DNA from: Paracoccaceae bacterium
GTDB lineage: Bacteria; Pseudomonadota; Alphaproteobacteria; Rhodobacterales; Rhodobacteraceae
Direction of reading: 5' to 3'
Assembly (NCBI GenBank): GCA_030148005.1
Contig: JASBUI010000013.1
Span: 1-64,000 of the forward strand
Length of the DNA stretch: 64,000 bases
Shown here in pieces: positions 45,089 through 54,544 of this stretch. Under the pieces are notes generated by a model. It worked only from the letters and a program-made list of their open reading frames with translations, was not told where the DNA came from and searched no databases. Both the position numbers and the translations under genes were made by a program. Within the stretch, counting starts at the first letter, position 1. Each line of letters starts with the position of its first letter.

Positions 45089-47566
45089 CTAGCCGCCGGA
45101 GCCGGTGCCGGCAGGTTCCAGCCGGGTGATCCCCACGGCCGCGGCGCGCGCAAGATCTGCGTCGAGTGACATGGGGATGTACTCCCCCCGGCGCCAAAGC
45201 TCTCCCAGATTGTCGTAAAAGCGTGACAGGGGATGTCCGGACTGACCCGTCGATGTGATAAAGACCGAACTGTCGGGATCGGCAAAGTCGTAAACGCCCC
45301 GGTACCCGGCACCATGGACGTTCTGGAACGGATCACGGCCCTTGCCCGAGGTGACGCCGCGCATCAGGGTGTTGTCCCCGCCAGACGTGGACTGGCGAAT
45401 GTTGACGAACCATTTGAGCACCGGAACATTGCCCAGCACGGGATGATCCTGCGTTGCCTGATGTGCATCGCCCCAGCGCAGCGATTCCAGTGATCCGCCA
45501 TAGCGCTCATCGATCCACAAAAGCGCATCATCCAGCGCCAGACGGGAAATTTCAGCGCAGGTTTCAACGCGGGCCGATTGAACGACATCGCACCAGACGC
45601 CTGCGCCATCGACGTTGCGGAACACCCGTTCAATGAACAAAGGCTCTACTTGTGTGAACTTGTTGGCCAGCGGCCCCATCTCATCGCGGATCAGCCGTTC
45701 CTGCAGCGCGCGCAGCCATGCGGCATAGATCAGAGGCTCTGGCAGATGTTCGTTCATCTCGCCGTTCCAGCTTGCCAGAAGGGCCAGCGCCTTTTGCCGC
45801 CGCCGGTCGGGCGTGCCCTCTGGCGCGGCCTCTCCGGTGAACCAAAGGTCCTTGCCGATCAGCGGCAGAAGGGAACGGGCGGTAAAGCTGACCGTATCAA
45901 GCTGCGCCTCGATAAAGCTTTCGCGGGTGTGAACCTTGCGGTTCTGCATCAGCTTGCGCCAGCGGTTTATGCGCTGGGTGTCGCCCCAGAAGTAAGAGAC
46001 GTGAAAGGGGAAGGGCCGGTCGACAGTCTTGTTGTTGGTATTGCCAAGAATGCCGCCTTCGGGATCGATAAACTCGGGGTTGGCCGAGTAGTTGGCGATG
46101 CCCTGCCAGCGGTTCTGGGCCAGCCATCCGGGCGTGGGAAGGCGCCCCTTGCTTTGGTGGCGCGCCGCGCGCAGCGGCATGGCGCCTACGGTCTTCATCG
46201 CGATCCGTTCGCGGTCGACCAGAACAAGGTTCAGCGAGGGGGCAATGTATTTGGAACCTGCAACGACAGCCTCATCAATAGATCCAGAGACCTGAAGCGC
46301 GCGGGCCGCCGACATGGTGGTGTCGCGCCCTGTCAGAAGCGTCCATGCAACCGAAGCAACATGGCCCGGCGGTGTGACCGCGCCCAGATTGTAGTGATCG
46401 GGTGGCAGTACGGGTCCGTTCTCGGTCCACTGAAGCTGAACGGTGACCGGCCCGCTATCCTTGACCTGAATGATGCTGTCGCGGGTCTTGAAAGGCTTGA
46501 ACCCCTCGGGCGTGAGGTATTCCTTGGCGTTGGCCGGGTTCAGCTTTTCGATATAGACATCCTGATCGTCCATGTAGGACGCGGTAATGCCCCAGCCAAG
46601 CTTGGCGCTGCGCCCGGTCAGGACAATGGGTGTGCCGGGGATGGTGCCGCCGATAACCCCGCCCGTCGAAAGTTCAAGGCGCGCAAGGTACCACAGGGTG
46701 GGCGCGGTAAAGGGCAAATGCGGATCATTGGCCAGCAAGGTCCCCCCAGAGGCCGAGCGCGAGGGCGCGGCGGCCCATGCATTTGACGCACCCGCCAGAA
46801 AGCGCCCCTTGAAGGGCGACAGGGGATCCGGCGCGGCGCTGGCGGTGTCCCAGCTGGGTTCAACCCCCGGAACAAGGCGCGCGTATTCGGGCAGGGCGGC
46901 AACCCCTTCGCCGGGCGCGTCGGGCAGGATATCGCGGACCCGTTCGGGCGGCAGCAAAAGCGAGGTGCGCGCGCGAATGACCTCTTCTTCAAGATGTACC
47001 GATATCTGAAGCCCCATAAGTTTCAGGATCGCAAGGCTGTCTGCAGGCCGCCACGGGGCAATCTCTCGCGAGAACATGAAGAACTCGGGCGCGCCGCGCC
47101 CCAGAGCGTTCTCATTGACCGTCTTCAGCCAGCCGTTGACGCCCGCGGCATAGGCGGTCAGAGCCTCTTTGGTTGCCTCGTCCTGAACCGCGAAAGAGGC
47201 CTGCGCCAGCGCATAGATATCAAGGCGCCGCATCAGCTTGTCCACTTTCAGCGTGCGGCTGCCAAAAACCTCTGACAGGCGGCCTTCGGCGGTCCGGCGC
47301 ATCATCGTCATCTGCCAGAGGCGATCCTGAGCATGGGCAAAACCCAGACCATAGTAGACATCCCTGTCGGTCTTGCCGAAGATATGCGGGACATTGGCCT
47401 GATCGCGGATAATTTCCAGCGGGGCCGTGGGCCCATCAACCTTCCATGTGGCGTTGTAGTCCGGCAAGGAGCGCGAGGCGAGGTAGTAGGCAAAGGACAG
47501 ACCGGCGATCACAAGCACGACAAGGGCAAAGAACGCCCGCAAAAGCCAACGGAATGCAAATGCCAT
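45089..47566 (-). CDS. penicillin acylase family Ntn-hydrolase
   Basis: This 825-residue protein has an N-terminal membrane anchor or signal (WLLRAFFALVVLVIAGLSFAYYLA). The alpha-chain segment starts at NVPHIFGKTDRDVYYGLGFAHAQDRLWQM. A self-cleavage site precedes the nucleophile Ser in GASNAWAAAPSRSASGG, from which the beta chain starts. The family includes PvdQ-type acyl-homoserine-lactone acylases and penicillin G acylases, but the substrate cannot be deduced. The start at 47566 is chosen; the ORF track extends 126 residues too far, into the divergent gene. Confidence 0.92.
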   Translation of the reverse strand: MAFAFRWLLRAFFALVVLVIAGLSFAYYLASRSLPDYNATWKVDGPTAPLEIIRDQANVPHIFGKTDRDVYYGLGFAHAQDRLWQMTMMRRTAEGRLSEVFGSRTLKVDKLMRRLDIYALAQASFAVQDEATKEALTAYAAGVNGWLKTVNENALGRGAPEFFMFSREIAPWRPADSLAILKLMGLQISVHLEEEVIRARTSLLLPPERVRDILPDAPGEGVAALPEYARLVPGVEPSWDTASAAPDPLSPFKGRFLAGASNAWAAAPSRSASGGTLLANDPHLPFTAPTLWYLARLELSTGGVIGGTIPGTPIVLTGRSAKLGWGITASYMDDQDVYIEKLNPANAKEYLTPEGFKPFKTRDSIIQVKDSGPVTVQLQWTENGPVLPPDHYNLGAVTPPGHVASVAWTLLTGRDTTMSAARALQVSGSIDEAVVAGSKYIAPSLNLVLVDRERIAMKTVGAMPLRAARHQSKGRLPTPGWLAQNRWQGIANYSANPEFIDPEGGILGNTNNKTVDRPFPFHVSYFWGDTQRINRWRKLMQNRKVHTRESFIEAQLDTVSFTARSLLPLIGKDLWFTGEAAPEGTPDRRRQKALALLASWNGEMNEHLPEPLIYAAWLRALQERLIRDEMGPLANKFTQVEPLFIERVFRNVDGAGVWCDVVQSARVETCAEISRLALDDALLWIDERYGGSLESLRWGDAHQATQDHPVLGNVPVLKWFVNIRQSTSGGDNTLMRGVTSGKGRDPFQNVHGAGYRGVYDFADPDSSVFITSTGQSGHPLSRFYDNLGELWRRGEYIPMSLDADLARAAAVGITRLEPAGTGSGG

Positions 47567-47659
47567 TGTTCTCGGAAATCCCCTACGGATGTTGACGGGC
47601 GCGATAGGTCGGGTATGTCGGTTAGGCAAAGTAATGGCACAAGGCAAAAGGGGAATACC

Positions 47660-48532
47660 ATGGCGAAAATTGCATTTCTGGGTTTGGGCGTCATGGGGTA
47701 CCCAATGGCGGGCCACCTTGTGAAGGCCGGGCATGAGGTTACGGTCTATAACCGGACGTTCGCCAAGGCCGAGGCCTGGGCAAAGGAACATGGCGGCGGG
47801 GCGGCCAGAACGCCGGCCGAGGCGGCCAAGGGCGCCGAAATGGTGATGTCCTGCGTGGGCAACGATGATGACCTGCGCCAGGTCTGCCTTGGGGATGAGG
47901 GCGCCTTTGCGGGGATGGACAAGGGCAGCGTCTTTGTCGATCACACGACCGTTTCAGCAGCGGTAACACGTGAGCTTTACAGCGATGCAAAGGAGCGCGG
48001 CATCAGTTTTGTCGATGCGCCGATCTCTGGCGGTCAGGCGGGTGCCGAGAACGGCCAGCTTGTGGTGATGTGCGGCGGCGATGCTGACGCTTACGCGAGC
48101 GCCGAGCCGGTGATTGATGCCTATTCCAAGCTGTGCAAGCGGCTGGGCGAAAGCGGGTCGGGGCAGTTGACCAAGATGGTCAACCAAATCTGTATTGCAG
48201 GCCTTGTTCAGGGGCTGTCCGAGGGGCTGCATTTTGCTGAAAAGGCAGGTCTTGACGGGCGCGCGGTGGTTGAGGTGATCGGCGGCGGGGCCGCGGGATC
48301 ATGGCAGATGGTCAACCGCTATGAGACGATGCTGGACGATCACTTCGAGCATGGGTTCGCGGTCGACTGGATGCGCAAGGATCTGGGTATCTGTCTGAGC
48401 ACGGCAAATGAAAACGGCGCGTCGCTTCCTGTGACGGCGCTGGTTGATCAGTTCTACAAGGACGTTCAGAAAATGGGCGGCGCGCGGTGGGATACATCCA
48501 GCCTGATCAAGCGGCTGCGCTCTATGGGCTAG
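47660..48532 (+). CDS. NAD(P)-dependent 3-hydroxyacid dehydrogenase (3-HIBADH family)
   Basis: This 290-residue beta-hydroxyacid dehydrogenase has the Rossmann motif FLGLGVMGYPMAGHLV, the substrate signature FVDAPISGGQAGAENGQL and the catalytic Lys in GQLTKMVNQICIAG. The family includes 3-hydroxyisobutyrate dehydrogenase, tartronate semialdehyde reductase and succinic semialdehyde reductases; no neighbour decides between them. The start has GGGGA upstream. It is divergent from the penicillin acylase gene (93 bases). Confidence 0.92.
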   Translation: MAKIAFLGLGVMGYPMAGHLVKAGHEVTVYNRTFAKAEAWAKEHGGGAARTPAEAAKGAEMVMSCVGNDDDLRQVCLGDEGAFAGMDKGSVFVDHTTVSAAVTRELYSDAKERGISFVDAPISGGQAGAENGQLVVMCGGDADAYASAEPVIDAYSKLCKRLGESGSGQLTKMVNQICIAGLVQGLSEGLHFAEKAGLDGRAVVEVIGGGAAGSWQMVNRYETMLDDHFEHGFAVDWMRKDLGICLSTANENGASLPVTALVDQFYKDVQKMGGARWDTSSLIKRLRSMG

Positions 48533-48554
48533 GCCCGCGCCCTTTTGCGGGCGT

Positions 48555-48586
48555 AAGGCCATGAGTATTTTTGCAAAGGTGAAATG
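48555..48586 (+). repeat. dispersed convergent-junction repeat, copy 3
   Basis: AAGGCCATGAG followed by TATTTTTGCAAAGGTGAA matches copy 2 (21451) over GAGTATTTTTGCAAAG. It lies between the oxidoreductase and the converging SYLF-domain gene. Confidence 0.65.
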
Positions 48587-48590
48587 AGAA

Positions 48591-48622
48591 CTGCCGCGCC
48601 GTGAGTGATCGAGGCGCGGCAG
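48591..48622 (-). terminator. hairpin terminator of the SYLF gene
   Basis: A perfect 10-base stem, CTGCCGCGCC with GGCGCGGCAG, encloses a 12-base loop just after the SYLF-protein stop on the minus strand. It is followed by a weak T-rich stretch (TTCTCATTT). It may serve both converging genes. Confidence 0.6.
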
Positions 48623-48633
48623 CTAAAGGCAGG

Positions 48634-49206
48634 TCAGGGGATGATACGGGTGTATTTGGTGCCCTGAAGCGTCGCGCCGACCAAAAGTCCGGTCTGGCCA
48701 AAGACCACGGCAATGACCGGGCTAAGCGCGGTGGTGGTGCCTGCGGCGAGGTTGCCGCCCTTGTCCTTAAAGGCGTACTCGACGTCGCCGCCGGCGGACC
48801 ATCCCTGCGACATGCGGAAATCGGCAAGCGCGTCTGGCGTCATGAAGAAGAGAACATGGGCAAACTGCTGCGCGCCGATCTGAAGCCCGAAGGTGCCGGA
48901 GGTGGCCGAGTAATAATCGACGTTCGAGCCGTCGATCTGCAGAGCGCCGCGCCCGTAAGAGCCGCCGATGCCAAAGCCTGCCTTGGTGATCAGCGGCATG
49001 ACCAGCATGCCAGAGGCCTTGTTGGCCAGATCGACCGTGCCGGGGTAGGTTTGGTACATGAAGTCCAGCGTGGTTGCGACGCGCGCGTCGATGCGTTCAG
49101 CGCCGGACGAGCCGATGCCGTTGCCGCAAGCGGCAGTGGCCGTCAGAGCGCCGGTTGCGACGATGAATTTTCGCCGCGTGTACTTGTGATTGGAAGAGCT
49201 GCTCAT
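48634..49206 (-). CDS. SYLF/YSC84-domain lipoprotein, probable Tat export
   Basis: This 190-residue protein has the N-terminus YTRRKFIVATGALTATAACG, a twin-arginine signal that ends in a lipobox-like TAAC. The mature part has the SYLF (YSC84/Ysc84-actin-binding-like) domain with MLVMPLITKAGFGIGGSYGRGAL and the C-terminal GLLVGATLQGTKYTRI. In eukaryotes the domain binds lipids; in bacteria its role is unknown. The start at 49206 gives the Tat signal; the ORF track runs 22 residues longer. It faces away from hemB. Confidence 0.85.
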   Translation of the reverse strand: MSSSSNHKYTRRKFIVATGALTATAACGNGIGSSGAERIDARVATTLDFMYQTYPGTVDLANKASGMLVMPLITKAGFGIGGSYGRGALQIDGSNVDYYSATSGTFGLQIGAQQFAHVLFFMTPDALADFRMSQGWSAGGDVEYAFKDKGGNLAAGTTTALSPVIAVVFGQTGLLVGATLQGTKYTRIIP

Positions 49207-49352
49207 CTCTTGAGGTGTCCTTTTGCCTGAAGTGCCTGACATGATATGACGGTTGTCCCGTTCTGATGCCAACTATAGGCCATGGAGCCCAGCCTGTCAT
49301 CAGCCAAGAGCCGTTTGCCGCCCTGCTGCTGGCAACAGGGCGCGATCGGCGC

Positions 49353-50354
49353 TTAGGCGTCGTTCAAAATCTCGGCAACCTCCGGGGCGAAATAGGTGAG
49401 GATACCGTCGCAACCTGCTCTTTTAAAAGCCAAAAGGCTTTCCAGCATCACCTTTTGCCCGTCAATCCAGCCGTTATCGGCGGCCGCGCGGATCATCGCG
49501 TATTCCCCTGAGACCTGATAGGCGAAAGTTGGCACGCCGAAGGTGGATTTCACGCGGTGGCAGATATCAAGATAGGCAAGCCCCGGCTTGACCATGACCA
49601 TATCGGCGCCCTCGCTCAGATCACGCTCTATCAGGCGCAGCGCCTCATCAGAGTTTCCGGGGTCCATCTGATAGGTCTTCTTGTCGCCTTTCAGCGCGCC
49701 GGATGCGCCCACAGCGTCGCGGAACGGGCCATAAAAGGCGCTGGCGTATTTGGCGGCATAGGACAGGATGAGGGTGTCCTGGTAACCTTTTGCTTCCAAA
49801 GCGTTTCTCATCGCTGATATGCGGCCGTCCATCATGTCGGAGGGGCCAAGGATATCCGAGCCAGCGGCGGCCTGCGCCAGTGCCATTTTGACGAGGGCCT
49901 CGACGCTTTCGTCATTGACGATGACCCCATCGCGCACGATCCCGTCGTGCCCGTTGGCGTTATAGGGATCAAGCGCGACGTCGGTCATGACGGCGATGTC
50001 GGGGACCGCATCCTTGATCGCGCGCGTGGCGAGGTTGGACAGGTTATCGGGGTTCCACGCCTCGGCGCAGTCTTCGGTTTTCAGCGAGGGATCGGTGCTG
50101 GGAAAGAGGCAGATCACGGGGATGCCCAAGTCGCGGGCGCGGCGGGCCGCCTGAACCGCAAGATCGACGGACTGGCGCATGACACCGGGCATAGAGGCCA
50201 CGGCCTCGCGGTGATCCTTGCCCTCGCACAGAAAGATCGGCCAGATCAGGTCATCGACGCAAAGCGTGTTCTGGCGCACAAGGCGGCGAAGCGGTTCCGA
50301 ACGGCGCGGGCGGCGCAGGCGCGTTGCGGGAAAGGGGGCGATGGTCGGGCGCAT
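49353..50354 (-). CDS. hemB: porphobilinogen synthase without zinc cysteines
   Basis: This 333-residue enzyme condenses two 5-aminolevulinate molecules in haem and tetrapyrrole synthesis. The catalytic Lys pair lies in SYAAKYASAFYGPF and MVKPGLAYLD. Where zinc enzymes have a Cys-rich segment, this one reads MTDVALDPYNANGHDGIV with no Cys, so it should be zinc-independent, as Rhodobacter capsulatus HemB is. Its length is normal. It is divergent from the membrane protein at 50477. Confidence 0.96.
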   Translation of the reverse strand: MRPTIAPFPATRLRRPRRSEPLRRLVRQNTLCVDDLIWPIFLCEGKDHREAVASMPGVMRQSVDLAVQAARRARDLGIPVICLFPSTDPSLKTEDCAEAWNPDNLSNLATRAIKDAVPDIAVMTDVALDPYNANGHDGIVRDGVIVNDESVEALVKMALAQAAAGSDILGPSDMMDGRISAMRNALEAKGYQDTLILSYAAKYASAFYGPFRDAVGASGALKGDKKTYQMDPGNSDEALRLIERDLSEGADMVMVKPGLAYLDICHRVKSTFGVPTFAYQVSGEYAMIRAAADNGWIDGQKVMLESLLAFKRAGCDGILTYFAPEVAEILNDA

Positions 50355-50476
50355 GGGCGTGGCCTACTTTTAGGTTGGTTGGCCTACCTGAAAGCATGGT
50401 TTTAAGGCTATCTCAAGTCTGGTGGTTCCCGAAAACTGAATGTAGGGTGCGCGAAACAGGCACAAGGCGCATCAAA

Positions 50477-51010
50477 TTGGACTGGTATCAGACCGTTTTT
50501 GAACTGATCGATATGCGATCCTTTTCAAACCTCTGGTATTGGATATCGCTTGCCGTGGTCTGGTCGACGGCCAGTCACTGGGTTCTTGGCGTGCCCTATG
50601 ACGTGGTTTTGCGCGCCAAGCGGGATGGCGGGCAGGCCGAGCAAGATTTCCACGATCTTCTGCGCGTGAACGTCAACCGTATCCTTTACATCGTCAACGT
50701 CTCGGGCTTGTGGGTTCTGGCGCTTAGCTGCGGGCTTTTGTCGGCTTTGGCAATCCTTGGGTTCTGGTACTGGATCGAGTTTGCACAAGCCTTGTTCCTG
50801 CTGGCCTTTCCGATGTCGATCGTGGGGCTGATCAGCGTTCGAACCGCCCACCGGATCGTCGAGGCGAATGAGCCGGGTGAGGCGCTTTATACCCGGATGC
50901 GGCACCACCGGCTTTGGACGCAGGTCATCGGGATGATCTCGATTTTCGTGACTTCGATCTGGGGGATGTACCAGAATCTCGACACCGGGGCCTTGGGCGC
51001 TGGCTTTTGA
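50477..51010 (+). CDS. conserved membrane protein upstream of mfd
   Basis: This is a 177-residue protein with three to four transmembrane helices. Starting at TTG 50477 (AAGG eight bases before) it reads LDWYQTVFELIDMRSFSNLWYWI, where the initial L stands for the TTG start codon. An ATG at 50513 (MRSFSN) is the alternative. C-terminal helices carry MISIFVTSIWGMYQNLDTG. I recall that similar Rhodobacterales proteins may carry a database label linking them to the SufBCD complex, but I cannot verify that. It is followed by mfd after 39 bases. Confidence 0.75.
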   Translation: MDWYQTVFELIDMRSFSNLWYWISLAVVWSTASHWVLGVPYDVVLRAKRDGGQAEQDFHDLLRVNVNRILYIVNVSGLWVLALSCGLLSALAILGFWYWIEFAQALFLLAFPMSIVGLISVRTAHRIVEANEPGEALYTRMRHHRLWTQVIGMISIFVTSIWGMYQNLDTGALGAGF

Positions 51011-51049
51011 CGGTTGACAACGCCGCTGGGTCGATTAGCCCCGACGGCA

Positions 51050-54000
51050 ATGTCAAATCCGCTGCATATCACGCTTTCAGGCGCCCCCGAGGGGCATGAC
51101 GCGAAACTTCTTCTGGAAGAGCTGGCGCGCGCAGATGCACCGGTCATCCATGTTGCGCGCGACGACAAAAGGCTTGAGGCGATGCGCGCTGCGCTGGCCT
51201 TTTTCGCCCCGGATGTTCCAGTTCTGAATTTCCCGGCGTGGGATTGTCTGCCCTACGACCGCGTATCGCCGCACGCCGATATATCGGCGGCCCGCATGGC
51301 GACGCTTGCAGCGCTGGCACATGGCGTTCCGGGCAACTTCATCGTTCTGACAACGCTTGCGGCCGCCAGCCAAAGGGTTCCGGCGCGCGCGCTTTTGCAA
51401 GAGGCGGCCTTTAGCGCAACTGTCGGGCGGCGCATTGACGAAGAGGCGCTTCGCAATTTCCTTGTGCGGATGGGTTTCTCAATGGCCCCGACGGTCAATG
51501 AGCCGGGCGACTATGCCATTCGGGGCGGCATCATTGATATTTTTCCACCGGGTGAGACGGGGCCGGTGCGTCTGGATCTTTTCGGCGACACGCTGGACGG
51601 CGCGCGCCGTTTTGATCCTGTCACCCAGCGCACGACAGAGAAACTAGGCGTTATTGAGCTTGCGCCGGTAAGCGAGGTTATTCTGGACGATGCGTCAATC
51701 ACGCGGTTCCGCCAGAACTATCGCCTTGAGTTTGGCGCCGCTGGCACGGACGATCCGCTTTACGAGGCGGTCAGCGCCGGGCGCAAGCATGCAGGGATCG
51801 AACATTGGCTGGGCTTTTTTCACGAAAAGCTTGAGACGCTTTTTGACTATCTTCCCGGCGCGCCCGTGGTGCTGGATGATCAGGTAACGCCCACGCGCCT
51901 TGCCCGCTGGACGGCGATTGCGGATCAGTACGACACCCGGCGCGAGGCGATGACCCATAAGGCGCGGCTGGACACGGTCTATAAACCCGCGCCGCCGACG
52001 CTTTTGTACCTTGATGACAGCGCTTGGAATGCCGCGCTAGAGGCCACGCGCGTTATTCAGCTTTCGGTGCTGGCCCAGCCCACGGGCCTTGGGGTGACGG
52101 ATGCGGGCGGGCGAATTGGCCGCAACTTTGCGCCCGAGCGGCAGCAGGAAAACATCAGTCTTTTTGCCGCGCTCGCGGCCCACATCAAGGACCGGATGGC
52201 CCAAGGGCCGGTCGTGATCGTCAGCTATTCAGATGGTGCGCGCGAACGTCTTGCCGGGCTGCTGGAAGACGAAAAGATGACCGCGGCCCAGCCGATTGAG
52301 CGGGCGCGCGACATTTCGGGCAAGGGCGTTTACCTCTCGGTCTGGGCGCTTGAACACGGCTTTGAAATGCCGGGAATGACTGTCATTTCCGAACAGGACG
52401 TTCTTGGTGACAGGCTTATCCGGACGCCCAAGAAAAAGCGGCGGGCCGATAATTTCCTGACCGAAGCCCAAAGCCTGTCGCCCGGCGATCTGGTGGTGCA
52501 TGTCGATCACGGCGTCGGGCGGTATCACGGGCTTGAGATCATCACCGCCGCCGGGGCTGCGCATGAATGCCTAAGTCTTGAGTATGCCGATGCCGCCCGG
52601 CTTTACCTGCCTGTCGAAAACATCGAGCTTCTGTCGCGCTTTGGGCATGAAGAGGGGCTTTTGGACCGGCTTGGCGGCGGCGCATGGCAGGCCAAAAAGG
52701 CCAAGCTGAAAGAGCGTATTCGCCAGATTGCCGACAAGCTGATGCGCATTGCTGCCGAACGCGCCTTGCGCAAAGCCCCCGTGATGGAGCCGCCCGAGGC
52801 GATGTGGGATGCCTTTTGTGCGCGCTTTCCCTACGAGGAAACCGACGATCAGCTGTCCGCAATCGAAGAGACGCTGACCGACATGGCCGCGGGCGTGCCA
52901 ATGGACCGGCTGATCTGCGGGGATGTCGGGTTTGGCAAGACAGAGGTTGCCATCCGCGCGGCCTTTGTGGCGGCGCTGTCGGGGGTTCAGGTCGCTATCG
53001 TGGCGCCCACAACCCTGCTTGCGCGGCAACATTTTCAATCCTTTTCCGAAAGGTTCCGCGGCTTTCCGGTGAACGTTCGCCAACTGTCGCGCTTTGTTCC
53101 TGCAAAAGAGGCGACCGCAACGCGCGAGGGTATATCGCGCGGCACGGTCGATATCGTGATCGGCACCCATGCGCTTTTGGCAAAGTCGGTGCGTTTCAAG
53201 AACCTTGGCCTTTTGGTGATCGACGAGGAACAGCATTTCGGCGTCTCGCACAAGGAACGGCTGAAAGAAATGCGCTCGGAAATCCATGTGCTGACGCTGA
53301 CGGCCACGCCTATTCCGCGCACGCTTCAGCTGTCGCTTTCGGGGGTTCGGGATCTGTCGATCATCGGAACCCCGCCGGTCGATCGTTTGGCGATCCGCAC
53401 CTATGTTTCAGAGTTCGACGCCGTGACGGTGCGCGAGGCGCTCCTGCGCGAGCATTACCGCGGCGGCCAGTCCTTTTACGTGGTCCCGCGCATATCCGAT
53501 CTACCCGAGATCGAAGAGTTCTTACGGGCGCAGCTGCCCGAACTGACCTATGTTGTGGCCAATGGCCAGATGGCCGCGGGTGAGCTTGATGACAAGATGA
53601 ACGCCTTCTACGACGGCAAGTTCGATATCCTGCTTGCCACGACCATCGTTGAAAGCGGTCTCGATATCCCCACGGCCAATACGATGATCGTGCACCGGGC
53701 CGATATGTTCGGTCTGGCGCAGCTCTATCAGATCCGCGGCCGCGTGGGCCGCTCCAAGACCCGTGCCTACGCCTATCTGACGACCAAACCGCGCACGCCG
53801 CTGACCGCTGGCGCCGAAAAACGGCTGCGCGTTCTGGGCACGCTTGATACGCTTGGCGCGGGCTTTACGCTTGCCAGTCAGGACCTCGATATCCGGGGCG
53901 GCGGCAACCTTGTGGGCGAGGAACAATCGGGGCATGTCCGCGAGGTTGGGTATGAGCTGTACCAATCCATGCTGGAAGAGGCGATCGCGCGCATCAAGAC

Positions 54001-54514
54001 GGGCGAATTGCAGGGGCTTTCTGAAACCGACGACCAATGGGCACCGACCATCAACCTTGGCGTGCCTGTCCTGATCCCCGAAACCTACGTGCCGGACCTT
54101 GACGTGCGCCTCGGGCTGTACCGCCGCCTGTCCTCGCTTTCGGGCAAGGTCGAACTTGAAGGTTTCGCGGCCGAGCTTATCGACCGCTTTGGCAAGCTGC
54201 CGCGCGAAGTGAACACGCTGATGCTGATCGTGCGGATAAAGGCGATGTGCCGGCGTGCGGGCATTGCCCGGCTGGATGGCGGCCCCAAGGGGGCAACAAT
54301 CCAGTTTCACAACGACAAGTTCGCCTCTCCCCGAGGCCTTGTTGAATTTATCGAGGCTCAGCGCGGGATGGCTAAGGTCAAGGACAACAAGATCGTTATC
54401 CGCCGCGACTGGAAGAACGATGGCGACAAGATCAAGGGCGCTTTTGCCATCGCGCGCGATCTGGCCGAAAAGCTGGCGCAAGAACGCAAACGCAAATCGG
54501 GTTCCCCTGCCTGA
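51050..54514 (+). CDS. mfd: transcription-repair coupling factor Mfd
   Basis: This 1154-residue DNA translocase releases RNA polymerase stalled at DNA damage and recruits UvrA. It has a UvrB-homology N-terminus (FPAWDCLPYDRVSPHADISAAR), the RNAP-interacting domain (SPGDLVVHVDHGVGRYHGLE), and helicase motifs GDVGFGKTEVA (Walker A), DEEQHFGV and TLTATPIPRTLQL. The TRG motif lies near GRVGRSKTRAYAYL, and the C-terminal domain ends the protein. The start at 51050 (MSNPLH) is preferred to the TTG of the track. No uvr gene is near. Confidence 0.98.
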   Translation: MSNPLHITLSGAPEGHDAKLLLEELARADAPVIHVARDDKRLEAMRAALAFFAPDVPVLNFPAWDCLPYDRVSPHADISAARMATLAALAHGVPGNFIVLTTLAAASQRVPARALLQEAAFSATVGRRIDEEALRNFLVRMGFSMAPTVNEPGDYAIRGGIIDIFPPGETGPVRLDLFGDTLDGARRFDPVTQRTTEKLGVIELAPVSEVILDDASITRFRQNYRLEFGAAGTDDPLYEAVSAGRKHAGIEHWLGFFHEKLETLFDYLPGAPVVLDDQVTPTRLARWTAIADQYDTRREAMTHKARLDTVYKPAPPTLLYLDDSAWNAALEATRVIQLSVLAQPTGLGVTDAGGRIGRNFAPERQQENISLFAALAAHIKDRMAQGPVVIVSYSDGARERLAGLLEDEKMTAAQPIERARDISGKGVYLSVWALEHGFEMPGMTVISEQDVLGDRLIRTPKKKRRADNFLTEAQSLSPGDLVVHVDHGVGRYHGLEIITAAGAAHECLSLEYADAARLYLPVENIELLSRFGHEEGLLDRLGGGAWQAKKAKLKERIRQIADKLMRIAAERALRKAPVMEPPEAMWDAFCARFPYEETDDQLSAIEETLTDMAAGVPMDRLICGDVGFGKTEVAIRAAFVAALSGVQVAIVAPTTLLARQHFQSFSERFRGFPVNVRQLSRFVPAKEATATREGISRGTVDIVIGTHALLAKSVRFKNLGLLVIDEEQHFGVSHKERLKEMRSEIHVLTLTATPIPRTLQLSLSGVRDLSIIGTPPVDRLAIRTYVSEFDAVTVREALLREHYRGGQSFYVVPRISDLPEIEEFLRAQLPELTYVVANGQMAAGELDDKMNAFYDGKFDILLATTIVESGLDIPTANTMIVHRADMFGLAQLYQIRGRVGRSKTRAYAYLTTKPRTPLTAGAEKRLRVLGTLDTLGAGFTLASQDLDIRGGGNLVGEEQSGHVREVGYELYQSMLEEAIARIKTGELQGLSETDDQWAPTINLGVPVLIPETYVPDLDVRLGLYRRLSSLSGKVELEGFAAELIDRFGKLPREVNTLMLIVRIKAMCRRAGIARLDGGPKGATIQFHNDKFASPRGLVEFIEAQRGMAKVKDNKIVIRRDWKNDGDKIKGAFAIARDLAEKLAQERKRKSGSPA

Positions 54515-54544
54515 CTTCTTTGTGGCTCAAATATCCCCGGGGGT
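54515..54544 (-). repeat. dispersed convergent-junction repeat, copy 4
   Basis: Inverted copy of the repeat at 10554: on the minus strand GGGGATATTTGAGCCACAAA then GAAG. It starts one base after the mfd stop codon and is followed by a GC-rich hairpin (54545-54563). Confidence 0.75.

Noticed and set aside
52571-53287. 238-residue ORF antisense to mfd
   Set aside because: Shadow frame of mfd, with composition typical of antisense reading.
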